8,897 nt of DNA from Helicobacteraceae bacterium (GCA_900770765.1 CAAGLK010000074.1:1-8897), one strand, 5' to 3'. Counted from the first letter of the stretch, positions 1-7,579 are shown. Notes: a model not told the origin generated them from the letters alone. Made by a program: numbers and translations.

Positions 1-20
1 ACACGACGCTCTTCCGATCT
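1..20 (+). other. Illumina TruSeq adapter remnant (not genomic)
   Basis: Bases 1-20 read ACACGACGCTCTTCCGATCT, the 3' end of the standard Illumina TruSeq read-1 adapter that directly precedes the insert. Genomic sequence begins at base 21, exactly where an insert would start. This is untrimmed adapter at a contig end and should be masked. Nothing biological should be inferred from it. Confidence 0.97.
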
Positions 21-62
21 ATCATAGATGTTTATGCGCTAAAAGACGCGTATGCAAACTAA
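21..62 (+). CDS. spoT: 3' end of an upstream gene, probably spoT (RelA/SpoT ppGpp synthetase/hydrolase)
   Basis: An open frame runs from the first genomic base and ends at TAA 60-62, giving the 13-residue tail IIDVYALKDAYAN. Only 13 bp separate its stop from the GTG start of tyrS, so the two are probably cotranscribed. The tail would fit the last strand and helix of a C-terminal ACT domain. From memory, spoT lies just upstream of tyrS in H. pylori. The name rests mainly on that synteny, because the fragment is too short to identify alone. Its 5' part is missing because the contig starts here. Confidence 0.45.
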   Translation: MIDVYALKDAYAN

Positions 63-75
63 ATAAAGGAAAAAT

Positions 76-1356
76 GTGGAATCGCAAACAGAAAATAGAA
101 AACAGAAAACGGATGGCGGAGAAAATGTGGAATCTCAAATTTGCGATTCCACATTTAAAGAAGCGTTAAGCGAAATTAAGCGTGGAGTGCAAGAAATTAT
201 AGGCTTTGAAACAATTGAAAAGCTTGTTAAAAATTATTTTGAAAAAGGGCAAAGTTATACTATTAAAGCTGGATTTGACCCAACTGCACCTGACTTGCAC
301 CTTGGACACACCGTGCTTTTACAAAAGCTAGCCACACTGCAAAAATGTGGCGCTAAAGTATTCTTTCTAATCGGTGATTTTACCGGTATGATTGGCGACC
401 CAACGGGTAAAAGCGAGACAAGAAAGCCGCTAAGCAAAGAGCAGGTTTTAATAAATGCAAAAACTTATGAAGAGCAAGTTAAAAAAGTGCTTGATATGGA
501 AAAGGCTGAAATTGTCTTTAACTCCGTTTGGCTTGATAAACTCGGCACTCGTGGTATGCTAGAACTCTCTGCGAAATTCTCAGTTGCTAGAATGCTTGAG
601 CGAGATGACTTTGAAAAACGCTTTAAAGGGCAGAATCCTATAAGCATTGTGGAGTTTTTCTACCCACTTTTGCAAGGTTATGATTCTGTCGCGCTAGAGT
701 GCGATATTGAAATAGGCGGCACGGACCAGAAGTTTAATCTGCTTATGGGGCGGCATTTGCAGCGCTCTTATGGGCTAGAGAAGGAACAAGCGGTAATTAT
801 GATGCCGCTTTTAGAAGGGCTAGATGGCGTAGCGAAAATGAGTAAGAGTTTAGGCAATTATGTAGGAATCACGCAAGAGCCTCAAGAGATGTTTGGTAGG
901 ATTCTTAGCATTAGCGATTCTTTAATGTGGCGATATTATGAGCTTTTAAGCGAAAAGAGTTTGCAAGAAGTGGAATCGCTAAAGTGTGGCGTGGAATCTG
1001 GTGAGTTACACCCAAAAGCAGTTAAGGAAAATCTAGCAATTGAGATAATCACTCGCTATCATAATGCAGAAGCCGCATTAAAAGCACAAGCGGAATTTGC
1101 AAAAGTTTTTAGCAAAGATGAGCTTCCTAGCGAGATTGAAGAATTCACAAAGCAAGCTGGAATCTGGGTAGCCCTTGCAATGCAAGAGTGTGGCTTGTGC
1201 GCTAGTAACTCAGAGGCGATGCGGCTAATAAAGCAAGGCGGTGTTAAGATAAATGGCGAGAAGCTAGAGGATTCTAAGCTAAATTTAAGCGTGGGTGAAT
1301 ACATTTTACAAGTTGGCAAAAGGAAGTTTGCAAAGGTGATTGTAAAAGATTCTTAA
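76..1356 (+). CDS. tyrS: Tyrosyl-tRNA synthetase (TyrRS)
   Basis: Cytoplasmic class I aminoacyl-tRNA synthetase that charges tRNA-Tyr with tyrosine using ATP. The HIGH-type signature is HLGHT (residues 75-79), the KMSKS loop is at 254-258, and the tyrosine-pocket stretch GTDQKFN is at 215-221. A C-terminal S4-type RNA-binding domain covers about 365-420. Length is 426 aa, against roughly 400 for the epsilonproteobacterial family; the extra length is at the N-terminus. Conserved similarity begins near residue 27 (FKEALSEIKRG). Two GTG starts are plausible: 76 (AAAGGA at 65-70) and 127 (GGAG at 118-121). The second would give 409 aa, closer to the family. The first GTG overlaps an out-of-frame ATG (74-76) that opens a 31-codon ORF ending at 169. 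The residues between the two starts are polar and look recently added. Identification is secure; the start is not. Confidence 0.97.
   Translation: MESQTENRKQKTDGGENVESQICDSTFKEALSEIKRGVQEIIGFETIEKLVKNYFEKGQSYTIKAGFDPTAPDLHLGHTVLLQKLATLQKCGAKVFFLIGDFTGMIGDPTGKSETRKPLSKEQVLINAKTYEEQVKKVLDMEKAEIVFNSVWLDKLGTRGMLELSAKFSVARMLERDDFEKRFKGQNPISIVEFFYPLLQGYDSVALECDIEIGGTDQKFNLLMGRHLQRSYGLEKEQAVIMMPLLEGLDGVAKMSKSLGNYVGITQEPQEMFGRILSISDSLMWRYYELLSEKSLQEVESLKCGVESGELHPKAVKENLAIEIITRYHNAEAALKAQAEFAKVFSKDELPSEIEEFTKQAGIWVALAMQECGLCASNSEAMRLIKQGGVKINGEKLEDSKLNLSVGEYILQVGKRKFAKVIVKDS
123..156. repeat. 34-bp near-perfect palindrome in the tyrS start region, with a third copy of its arm at 72-88
   Basis: The left arm (123-139) is AAATGTGGAATCTCAAA and the right arm (140-156) is TTTGCGATTCCACATTT. 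They are reverse complements except for one position, with no loop. A direct copy of the arm, AAATGTGGAATCGCAAA, sits at 72-88 and is a perfect 17-nt reverse complement of 140-156. The mRNA could therefore form either of two alternative stems. The copy at 72-88 contains the GTG start at 76, and the left arm contains a second in-frame GTG at 127. The structure could affect tyrS translation or start choice; that is inference. The arms also contain the window's over-represented word TGGAATC. Confidence 0.9.
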
Positions 1357-1377
1357 AATGCGGATGAAGCAGAGCGG

Positions 1378-1429
1378 AATCCTGTAAGGTAATCCTGTAA
1401 GGTAATCCTGTAGGGCAATCCTAAAAGGT
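1378..1429. repeat. Four tandem copies of a 13-bp repeat between tyrS and the next gene
   Basis: Units start at 1378, 1391, 1404 and 1417. The first two are identical (AATCCTGTAAGGT), the third is AATCCTGTAGGGC and the fourth is AATCCTAAAAGGT. A partial fifth (AATCGC) follows at 1430. The array fills most of the 100-bp gap between the tyrS stop and the next gene's start. Decay toward the 3' side suggests expansion at the 5' side by slippage. It is not CRISPR-like because there are no spacers. No promoter or terminator is clear in this gap. Confidence 0.9.
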
Positions 1430-1456
1430 AATCGCAAATTAAAATAAAGGGCAAAA

Positions 1457-2539
1457 ATGGAGCTAAAACCATTAAAAATCGGTAAATATGAGATTAAGAT
1501 TCCTATTTTTCAAGGCGGAATGGGCGTTGGCATTAGCTGGGATAATCTAGCTGGAAGCGTGTCAAGCTGTGGTGCGCTTGGGATTATTTCGTGCGTAGGG
1601 ACGGGGTATTATAAACGCGGTGCTTTTGTAGAGAAGCTAATAAAGCATAGACCGCTTGATACGCTTAATTTTTATTCTAAAACTGCCCTTTTTGAGATTT
1701 TTAAAAATGCTAGGAAAATTTGCGGTGAAAATCCGCTTGGTGCGAATATTTTATATGCGATTAATGATTATGGGCGAGTCGTAAGGGACGCATGCGAGGC
1801 GGGGGCTAATATGATAATAACAGGGGCAGGATTACCTACAAATATGCCAGAATTTACAAGTAATTTCCCAAATGTCGCATTAATCCCAATTGTCTCATCG
1901 GCTAGGGCGTTAAAGATTCTATGCAAACGCTGGGAGGGGCGGTATAAAAAAATGCCAGATGCGGTGATTGTAGAAGGACCGCTAAGCGGTGGGCATCAAG
2001 GCTTTAGCTATGAGGACTGCTTTAAAAAAGAGTGTCAGTTAGAATCCATTGTGCCAGAAGTAAAAGAGGAAGCAAAAAAATGGGGTGAGATTCCACTTAT
2101 CGCTGCTGGTGGAATCTGGGATAGAAGCGATATTGATAAAATAGTGGCACTTGGGGCAGATGGTGTGCAAATGGGGACGAAGTTCTTAGGCGCTAGGGAG
2201 TGTGATGCAAGCTATTATAATGAATTAATGCCACAAATTAAAAAGAGTGATATTGAGCTTATAAAATCGCCTGTGGGCTATCCAGCTAGGGCAGTGGTAA
2301 CGGGCGTGATTAAGGAGCTAAAAGAGGGGCGGAAGCCTAAAATTGCCTGTGTGAGTAATTGTGTAGCTCCTTGCCATAGAGGAGAGGAGGCAAAAAAGGT
2401 AGGCTACTGCATAGCTGATGGCTTGGGCGATGGACATTTAGGCGACCCGATAAATGGGCTATATTTCACCGGGGCAAATGGATATAGGATTGAAAAAATC
2501 CAGAGCGTTAAAGAAATTTTAGACGAACTTAGCAAATGA
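1457..2539 (+). CDS. Nitronate monooxygenase / FabK-like NAD(P)H-dependent flavin oxidoreductase
   Basis: A 360-aa TIM-barrel flavoprotein of the nitronate monooxygenase (formerly 2-nitropropane dioxygenase) superfamily, cytoplasmic, probably FMN-binding. Visible family marks are PIFQGGMGVGIS (16-27), the GGH motif with the conserved histidine H180, and the phosphate-binding segments AAGGI (216-220) and GADGVQMGT (233-241). Four cysteines lie near the C-terminus (C298, C302, C306, C318), resembling the CxxxC...YC segment I recall in some clostridial and epsilonproteobacterial members. Start ATG 1457 follows AAAGG (1446-1450). The stop overlaps the next gene's start by 4 bp (ATGA), so the two are translationally coupled. 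The superfamily also includes the enoyl-ACP reductase FabK, and sequence alone does not settle the substrate. From memory the H. pylori counterpart is HP0773, in the same place beside tyrS and amiA. Confidence 0.88.
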   Translation: MELKPLKIGKYEIKIPIFQGGMGVGISWDNLAGSVSSCGALGIISCVGTGYYKRGAFVEKLIKHRPLDTLNFYSKTALFEIFKNARKICGENPLGANILYAINDYGRVVRDACEAGANMIITGAGLPTNMPEFTSNFPNVALIPIVSSARALKILCKRWEGRYKKMPDAVIVEGPLSGGHQGFSYEDCFKKECQLESIVPEVKEEAKKWGEIPLIAAGGIWDRSDIDKIVALGADGVQMGTKFLGARECDASYYNELMPQIKKSDIELIKSPVGYPARAVVTGVIKELKEGRKPKIACVSNCVAPCHRGEEAKKVGYCIADGLGDGHLGDPINGLYFTGANGYRIEKIQSVKEILDELSK

Positions 2540-3732
2540 TAAGAGTTTTGTTACTGCTTTTAACGCTTTTTATGCCGCTATTTGCGGAGTTTAAGATAAA
2601 TAGTATTAAGCAGCTTGAAAATGGGGTTGTTTTAAATTTTGACAAAGTTATTAAAAAAGATTCTTTTAAGCACTTTAAATTAAAAAATAATGATGGGTTG
2701 CGTTATGTTTATGATGTGGAAGCGCAGATTTTAGGTAATGCGAAAGTTTTTGGATTCCAAGATAATATTACAATTAAAATAGCGCAAAATTCTAGTCAGA
2801 AAGTCCGCATTGTTATTACTGCTCAAAATGAGCAAAATATAACGCTAGAAACTGCACAAAAGCAAGCCACCTTTAGAATCCTAAACGCAAAAAAACAAGA
2901 AAATATTTCAATTGCCGCTTTATTTAATGAGCCTACAAAAAACACTAAAAAAAATATAGAAACTATAAAAAAACAAGATTCCAACAAAGAATCAAAAAAA
3001 GATGATTCAAAAAAAGATTCCACGCAACAAGCTAAAATCTCAAAAAACTTAGCAAATTCTAAAACAATAGTGTTAGACCCAGGACATGGCGGCGATGACT
3101 GCGGTGCTATGGGCATTAATAAAACTTGTGAAAAAAAAATTGTGCTAAATATCGGTCTTTATGTGCGTGATATTTTGAAAAAAAGAGGTTATAAAGTCTA
3201 TATGACGCGCTCAAGTGATAAATTTATAAGTCTAAGGAATCGCACAAAAATAGCAAATGATAAAAACGCTGATTTATTTATTTCAATCCATGCAAATTCA
3301 ATCGCTGAAAATCGCAATAAATTAGAGGGCGTTGAGAGCTACTTTTTATCCACTGCTAGAAGCGAGAGAGCAAAAAAGGTCGCCGCAGCGGAAAATAAAG
3401 ATGATACGCAAACTATGAATTATTTTTCAAAACAAAGTTTTTTAAACACGCTAAATACGCAAAGAATCGTAGCGTCAAATAAATTAGCGATTGATATTCA
3501 ATATGGAATGCTGCAATCTCTGCGACCTAAATATAAAAATATTGTAGATGGTGGTGTAAGAGAGGGGCCATTTTGGGTGCTAGTTGGAGCTTTAATGCCC
3601 TCTGTTTTGCTAGAAATTGGCTACATTTCACATCCTATAGAGGGTAAGAGAATAATGCAAACAAATTATCAAAAAACAATAGCACAAGGCATCGCTGATG
3701 GTATTGATGGCTATTTTTTAAAAAATCCATAA
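2536..3732 (+). CDS. amiA: N-acetylmuramoyl-L-alanine amidase, exported (AmiA/AmiC type)
   Basis: Zinc-dependent periplasmic amidase that cleaves the bond between N-acetylmuramic acid and L-alanine in peptidoglycan, used in daughter-cell separation; in H. pylori AmiA is also tied to conversion to the coccoid form. Residues 1-17 form a signal peptide (hydrophobic core VLLLLLTLFMPLF, likely cleavage after A17). Residues 20-115 look like an AMIN-type beta domain. Residues 130-172 are a Lys/Asp/Ser-rich linker, and 177-395 are the Amidase_3 catalytic domain. Probable zinc ligands are H184 (DPGHGG), E199 (TCEKK) and H252 (SIHAN); E360 (LLEIGYISHP) is the catalytic glutamate. All four are present, so the enzyme should be active. 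Length (398 aa) is normal. Start ATG 2536 overlaps the previous stop. The gene holds A8 (2947-2954) and A9 (3131-3139) tracts that could slip. Confidence 0.96.
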   Translation: MIRVLLLLLTLFMPLFAEFKINSIKQLENGVVLNFDKVIKKDSFKHFKLKNNDGLRYVYDVEAQILGNAKVFGFQDNITIKIAQNSSQKVRIVITAQNEQNITLETAQKQATFRILNAKKQENISIAALFNEPTKNTKKNIETIKKQDSNKESKKDDSKKDSTQQAKISKNLANSKTIVLDPGHGGDDCGAMGINKTCEKKIVLNIGLYVRDILKKRGYKVYMTRSSDKFISLRNRTKIANDKNADLFISIHANSIAENRNKLEGVESYFLSTARSERAKKVAAAENKDDTQTMNYFSKQSFLNTLNTQRIVASNKLAIDIQYGMLQSLRPKYKNIVDGGVREGPFWVLVGALMPSVLLEIGYISHPIEGKRIMQTNYQKTIAQGIADGIDGYFLKNP

Positions 3733-3741
3733 AGGGAGTAT

Positions 3742-4575
3742 ATGCGTAAAATTACGGTTCCATTTTTAGTTTTTTCATCATTATTTTTTATTTTAGCTCT
3801 TTTTACTATTTTAATGCTTGGGCTAACTAGCTTTGTAGATGAGTTTAAAGCTATGTTTTTTTTAACAACTCAGCCTTTTGGCGTGTATTATAATATTGCC
3901 CTTATTTTTACGGTGTGTGGGATTATTGTTAGTATTTTTCATATTGTTAGAATCTTTTTAAGCCATTTGCCTAAAGTTTATAGTATGGTGGCTTTTTTTG
4001 TTATGCTATTGTTTATAGCGTTTTTGTGTAGTGAGCTTTTTATTTTAAGCAGGAATCATTTTAATCCATTTTCTTTAGAGGAATCTTTGCAATTGCAAAG
4101 CGATATTGCTTTTACAAAAACACTATATCAAGCTATTATTGATTATAGTTTTTTTATAGCGTTTTTTATGTTGCCTGCGGCGTTTTTATGCTGTAATTTA
4201 AATATTAATAAGCATTCAAAAATAGGTAAGATTCTATATTTAACTCAGCCTAGTTTTAATAGTATGCTTGGAATCTTATTTGGCTTTTGTGTTATGCCAT
4301 TTTTAAAGGGTGGAATCTTTAGCTATATTGACTTTGTTTTATTTATAGCTGGAATCTTGGCGGTTGTTTATTTGTGTGTTAAACGCAAAGTTTATTTGAA
4401 TTCTTATGAAAATTTTGATTTATTTTTGCTTTTTGTAGTGTGTATTATTATGCTAGCTTCATCGTTTGAATTTGTAAGTGCGGAATCTTATTTTGAAGTT
4501 AGAAAAGCATTTTATGCTTTAGTTCTCTTTGGCTGGTGTAATGCTTGGACAAGTAAGCTAAAAACATTGCGTTAA
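3742..4575 (+). CDS. Multi-pass inner-membrane protein of unknown function
   Basis: A 277-aa very hydrophobic protein with seven clear membrane segments, roughly at residues 5-28, 49-73, 80-102, 129-151, 171-188, 196-213 and 226-244, plus a short hydrophobic stretch at 256-270. Codon use is strongly T-rich, as expected for Phe/Leu/Ile-rich segments. I recognise no catalytic or transport motif. ATG 3742 follows GGGAG (3734-3738) and lies 9 bp after the amidase stop, so it is almost certainly cotranscribed with it. By position it may correspond to H. pylori HP0771, an uncharacterised protein next to amiA; this is inferred from gene order only. A role in envelope biology alongside the amidase is possible but unproven. 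A T8 tract lies at 3856-3863. Confidence 0.85.
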   Translation: MRKITVPFLVFSSLFFILALFTILMLGLTSFVDEFKAMFFLTTQPFGVYYNIALIFTVCGIIVSIFHIVRIFLSHLPKVYSMVAFFVMLLFIAFLCSELFILSRNHFNPFSLEESLQLQSDIAFTKTLYQAIIDYSFFIAFFMLPAAFLCCNLNINKHSKIGKILYLTQPSFNSMLGILFGFCVMPFLKGGIFSYIDFVLFIAGILAVVYLCVKRKVYLNSYENFDLFLLFVVCIIMLASSFEFVSAESYFEVRKAFYALVLFGWCNAWTSKLKTLR

Positions 4576-4608
4576 AAAACAAAAGGCAAGTTCTAAAAAG
4601 GAGAAAAA

Positions 4609-5811
4609 ATGAAAAAACCATATCTAAAGAGTTTCCCAGATTCCAAGGGGTATTTTGGTAAATTTGGCGGGAGTTTCGTGCCAGATGAGATTTTAAAAGC
4701 TATGAAAGAGATAAATGAAGCTTATGAGCTAATAGCAAAAAATAGCGATTTTATCGCAGAATTGCGTAAGATTAGGAAGCATTTTCAAGGGAGGCCAACA
4801 CCGATATATTTCGCCCACAATCTTACAAAAGAATTAGGTGGCGCTGGAATCTACTTAAAGCGAGAGGATTTAAACCACACAGGAGCGCATAAGCTAAATC
4901 ACTGTATGGGAGAGGCACTGCTAGCAAAATTTATGGGTAAGAAAAAGCTAATAGCAGAAACAGGTGCTGGACAGCATGGCGTAGCACTTGCCACTGCGGC
5001 GGCGTATTTTGGGCTAGAGTGTGAGATACACATGGGGGAAGTGGATATTAAAAAAGAGCATCCAAATGTCGTGCGGATGAAAATTTTAGGAGCGAAAGTC
5101 GTGCCTGTTAGCTTTGGGGCAAAAACTTTAAAAGAAGCTGTGGATTCCGCGTTTGAAGCCTATTTAAGCGACCCGGTGAATTCTATTTATGCAATTGGTA
5201 GCGTGGTAGGACCACATCCATTTCCTAAAATGGTGCGAGATTTTCAAGCAATAGTGGGCTTTGAAGCTAGAGAGCAGTTTATAGAAATGACAGGTGAGCT
5301 ACCTGATATCGTGTGCGCGTGCGTGGGCGGTGGAAGTAATGCTATGGGGATTTTTAGCGGATTTATTGATGATGCAGTGCGACTTGTGGGCATTGAACCT
5401 TTAGGGCGTGGAAGTAAGCTAGGCGAGCATGCGGCGTCTCTAAGCTATGGTGAAGAGGGTGTAATGCATGGCTTTAATTCTATAATGCTAAAGGATTCTA
5501 GCGGCGAGCCAGCGCCTGTGTATAGCGTAGCAAGTGGGCTAGATTATCCAAGCGTGGGACCAGAACATGCGTATTTACATAGTATAAACCGCACAGAAGT
5601 AGCGACAATTAGCGATAAGGAGGCAATTAGTGCGTTTTTTGCTTTAAGCAGGAAAGAGGGCATTATCCCAGCGATTGAATCCAGCCACGCAGTAGCCTAT
5701 GCACTAAAGATAGCAAAAGAACTAAAAGGACAAAAGATTCTAGTAAATCTAAGCGGCAGAGGCGACAAGGACATTGACTTCGTAGTGGAAAATTACGGGT
5801 ATGGAGAATAG
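4609..5811 (+). CDS. trpB: Tryptophan synthase beta chain, stand-alone
   Basis: PLP enzyme that joins indole (or indole released by TrpA) to L-serine to give tryptophan. Residues visible are GRPTP (61-65), the PLP lysine K95 in HTGAHK (90-95), catalytic E117 in ETGAGQHG, the phosphate-binding GGGSNA (240-245), D312 in DYPSVGPEH, E357 in ESSHA, and S382 in LSGRGDKD (381-388). All the catalytic positions I can place are intact. The 400-aa length is normal. After the PLP lysine, the usual INN...GQ is LNH...GE here, a divergent subgroup rather than the trp-operon type I recall from Campylobacter and H. pylori. No trpA or other trp gene adjoins it, so it may work in indole salvage or replace the operon copy. 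AAGGAG (4598-4603) precedes ATG 4609. The gap from the membrane-protein gene is 33 bp. Confidence 0.95.
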   Translation: MKKPYLKSFPDSKGYFGKFGGSFVPDEILKAMKEINEAYELIAKNSDFIAELRKIRKHFQGRPTPIYFAHNLTKELGGAGIYLKREDLNHTGAHKLNHCMGEALLAKFMGKKKLIAETGAGQHGVALATAAAYFGLECEIHMGEVDIKKEHPNVVRMKILGAKVVPVSFGAKTLKEAVDSAFEAYLSDPVNSIYAIGSVVGPHPFPKMVRDFQAIVGFEAREQFIEMTGELPDIVCACVGGGSNAMGIFSGFIDDAVRLVGIEPLGRGSKLGEHAASLSYGEEGVMHGFNSIMLKDSSGEPAPVYSVASGLDYPSVGPEHAYLHSINRTEVATISDKEAISAFFALSRKEGIIPAIESSHAVAYALKIAKELKGQKILVNLSGRGDKDIDFVVENYGYGE

Positions 5812-5860
5812 TGTTAAAAACTTTAATTGTCAATGCAAAATTATATTTTAAGGAGTAAAA

Positions 5861-7579
5861 ATGGCGACAGATACAACAAGATTAGAAAATGTATTTAGCA
5901 CAAGTGCTGTGTTTAGTATCCCAAATTATCAAAGGGATTATGCGTGGGAGAAGAAAAATTTAGAAGATTTGTGGGAGGATTTGCTTGAGGCAAATGCAAA
6001 TGCAAGCGATAGTATGGGGCATTTTTTAGGCACGATTGTGGTAGCACCTAATAAAGAAAATCCGCAGATTCTAGACCTAATCGATGGGCAGCAAAGAAGC
6101 ACTACGATTTTTATGCTACGAATCGCTCTTTATTCTAAGGCTAAAGCATTTGATTATGATAAAAATAAGTTTATAGATAGAAATGGGGATTTGCTACTGC
6201 AAGTGGTGAAAGATAATAGAGAGTTTTTTGCCAAAATTATAGAATCTCTTAAGAATCTAAAGCTAGATAGCACGCTAGAAAATGAAGCGAGCACACAAGG
6301 ACAGAAGCGACTTTATGAAGTGGCAAAAAGTATTTTAGATAAGTTAAGTAGCATAGATGAAGCGCAAGCTGAGAGTTATCGCCAGAGTTTGGACAAAATG
6401 GTGCTAATGAAACTGCAAGAAAATAATAGTGGCAAGGCTATAAGAATGTTTCAAAGTGTAAATGATAGAGGTGTGCCACTATCTTTACTAGATAAGCTTA
6501 AATCACTTTTAATTTTGTATTCAAATAAATTCTGTGGTGGTGAGCTAGATGAGGAAATAAATAAGCGATTTGGCGAGATTTTTGCAGTGGTTTTGAAAAT
6601 ACAAGAGCATAAAGTTGTATCAAGTATCGCTGATAGAGATTTTGCAAAATATGCTGAAGATAGAATCTTCAACTATCACGCATATGGATGTGAAAATATA
6701 GGACATTATAAATATGGAGCAGATACCGCATATGATATGCTTAAGAATTATTTGAAGAATAAAGACAAATCCACACTAAAAGAGTGGCTAGATAGCTATT
6801 CTAGTGATTTACTAGCGTTTTATAAAGGCTTTTATGCAGTTATGCAAATGAGTGAGAGCAGCGTGGAAGCCTTTAAATTCTTTATGGTTTTAAAGGCTAA
6901 TCCATATTTTTATAATGCGTTAATTAGAAGTTATATCAATGGCTTTTTAGATGATGAAGTATTTAGGCTATTTAATCAAGCTGAAGTTTTAATGTATGGA
7001 TTTTACTCTACAAATGACGCTGCAGCTTGTAGATTGTTTGAAATAACAAGCTCAAAAGAAACATTTAAAAACGAGCTTAAACAAAGAAGCCTAAAGCTTA
7101 GAAAAGATGACTATGATAGCTTTGATGAAGCCTTTGGCGATGATATTTATCGAGACAATTATGGTTGGGGCAAATATTTCCACTATATGTTTTTAAGCTA
7201 CCATGCTAAAGATATGGAGATAAATGATTTTTGGGAGCTTGTTAAAAATAAAACTTTCAATAATCAAATAGAGCATATAATCCCACAAAATGCCACAGAC
7301 AATGGACTTTTAGAAAAATTTGGCTTTAAGGATGAAAGCGAGTATGAAGGTCTAAAAAATACATTTGGGAATCTCTTATCGCTTGAGGGAGGGCTAAACT
7401 CCGCTGCACAAGATAAGGACTTGATAGGCAAAAGAGGTGAGTATAAAAAATCTTCTGTGAGCTATAACAGAATCTTTGCGCAAAGAGAAAACTTTTTAGA
7501 TTTTAATAAAGAATCTATAAAAGCAGAAAATGAGAAGTTTAAGCTATGGGCTAGGGAGTATTTTAAAGAGTTTATTTAA
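5861..7579 (+). CDS. DUF262-DUF1524 protein, GmrSD/SspE-like restriction nuclease (probable phage defence)
   Basis: A 572-aa soluble protein. The N-terminal DUF262 (GmrS-type, ParB-like) half shows IPNYQRDYAW (20-29), HFLGTIVV (54-61), the nucleotide-hydrolysis motif DGQQR (75-79) in DLIDGQQRSTT, and FQSVNDRGVPLSLLDKLKS (197-215). The C-terminal DUF1524 HNH-like half shows EHIIPQ (471-476, catalytic H472), GNLLSL (503-508) with NS (513-514), and a Lys/Tyr tail (K524, Y528). This order matches single-chain GmrSD, SspE and BrxU enzymes, which use NTP hydrolysis to cut modified or unmodified phage DNA. Both active sites look complete. ATG 5861 follows AAGGAG (5850-5855), 49 bp after trpB. No methylase, phosphorothioation or BREX gene adjoins it, so it may act alone as a type IV enzyme. 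The target modification cannot be read from the sequence. Confidence 0.9.
   Translation: MATDTTRLENVFSTSAVFSIPNYQRDYAWEKKNLEDLWEDLLEANANASDSMGHFLGTIVVAPNKENPQILDLIDGQQRSTTIFMLRIALYSKAKAFDYDKNKFIDRNGDLLLQVVKDNREFFAKIIESLKNLKLDSTLENEASTQGQKRLYEVAKSILDKLSSIDEAQAESYRQSLDKMVLMKLQENNSGKAIRMFQSVNDRGVPLSLLDKLKSLLILYSNKFCGGELDEEINKRFGEIFAVVLKIQEHKVVSSIADRDFAKYAEDRIFNYHAYGCENIGHYKYGADTAYDMLKNYLKNKDKSTLKEWLDSYSSDLLAFYKGFYAVMQMSESSVEAFKFFMVLKANPYFYNALIRSYINGFLDDEVFRLFNQAEVLMYGFYSTNDAAACRLFEITSSKETFKNELKQRSLKLRKDDYDSFDEAFGDDIYRDNYGWGKYFHYMFLSYHAKDMEINDFWELVKNKTFNNQIEHIIPQNATDNGLLEKFGFKDESEYEGLKNTFGNLLSLEGGLNSAAQDKDLIGKRGEYKKSSVSYNRIFAQRENFLDFNKESIKAENEKFKLWAREYFKEFI

Noticed and set aside
74..169. 31-codon ORF from ATG 74 overlapping the tyrS start
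   Set aside because: It is entirely out of frame within the tyrS start region, arises from the duplicated ATGTG segment, and resembles nothing. It may compete for ribosomes but is not called as a gene.
1378..1440. Possible CRISPR-like array
   Set aside because: The 13-bp units are directly adjacent with no spacers, and there are no cas genes.
2823..3116. 97-codon minus-strand ORF inside amiA
   Set aside because: Cys/Phe/Ser-rich shadow of the Lys/Asp-rich linker on the coding strand. The same applies to the minus-strand ORFs inside tyrS and the nuclease gene.
5827..5847. TTGTCA and TATATT as a promoter for the nuclease gene
   Set aside because: The two boxes are only 9 bp apart, and TATATT nearly abuts the ribosome site, which would leave almost no leader. 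Read-through from trpB is simpler.
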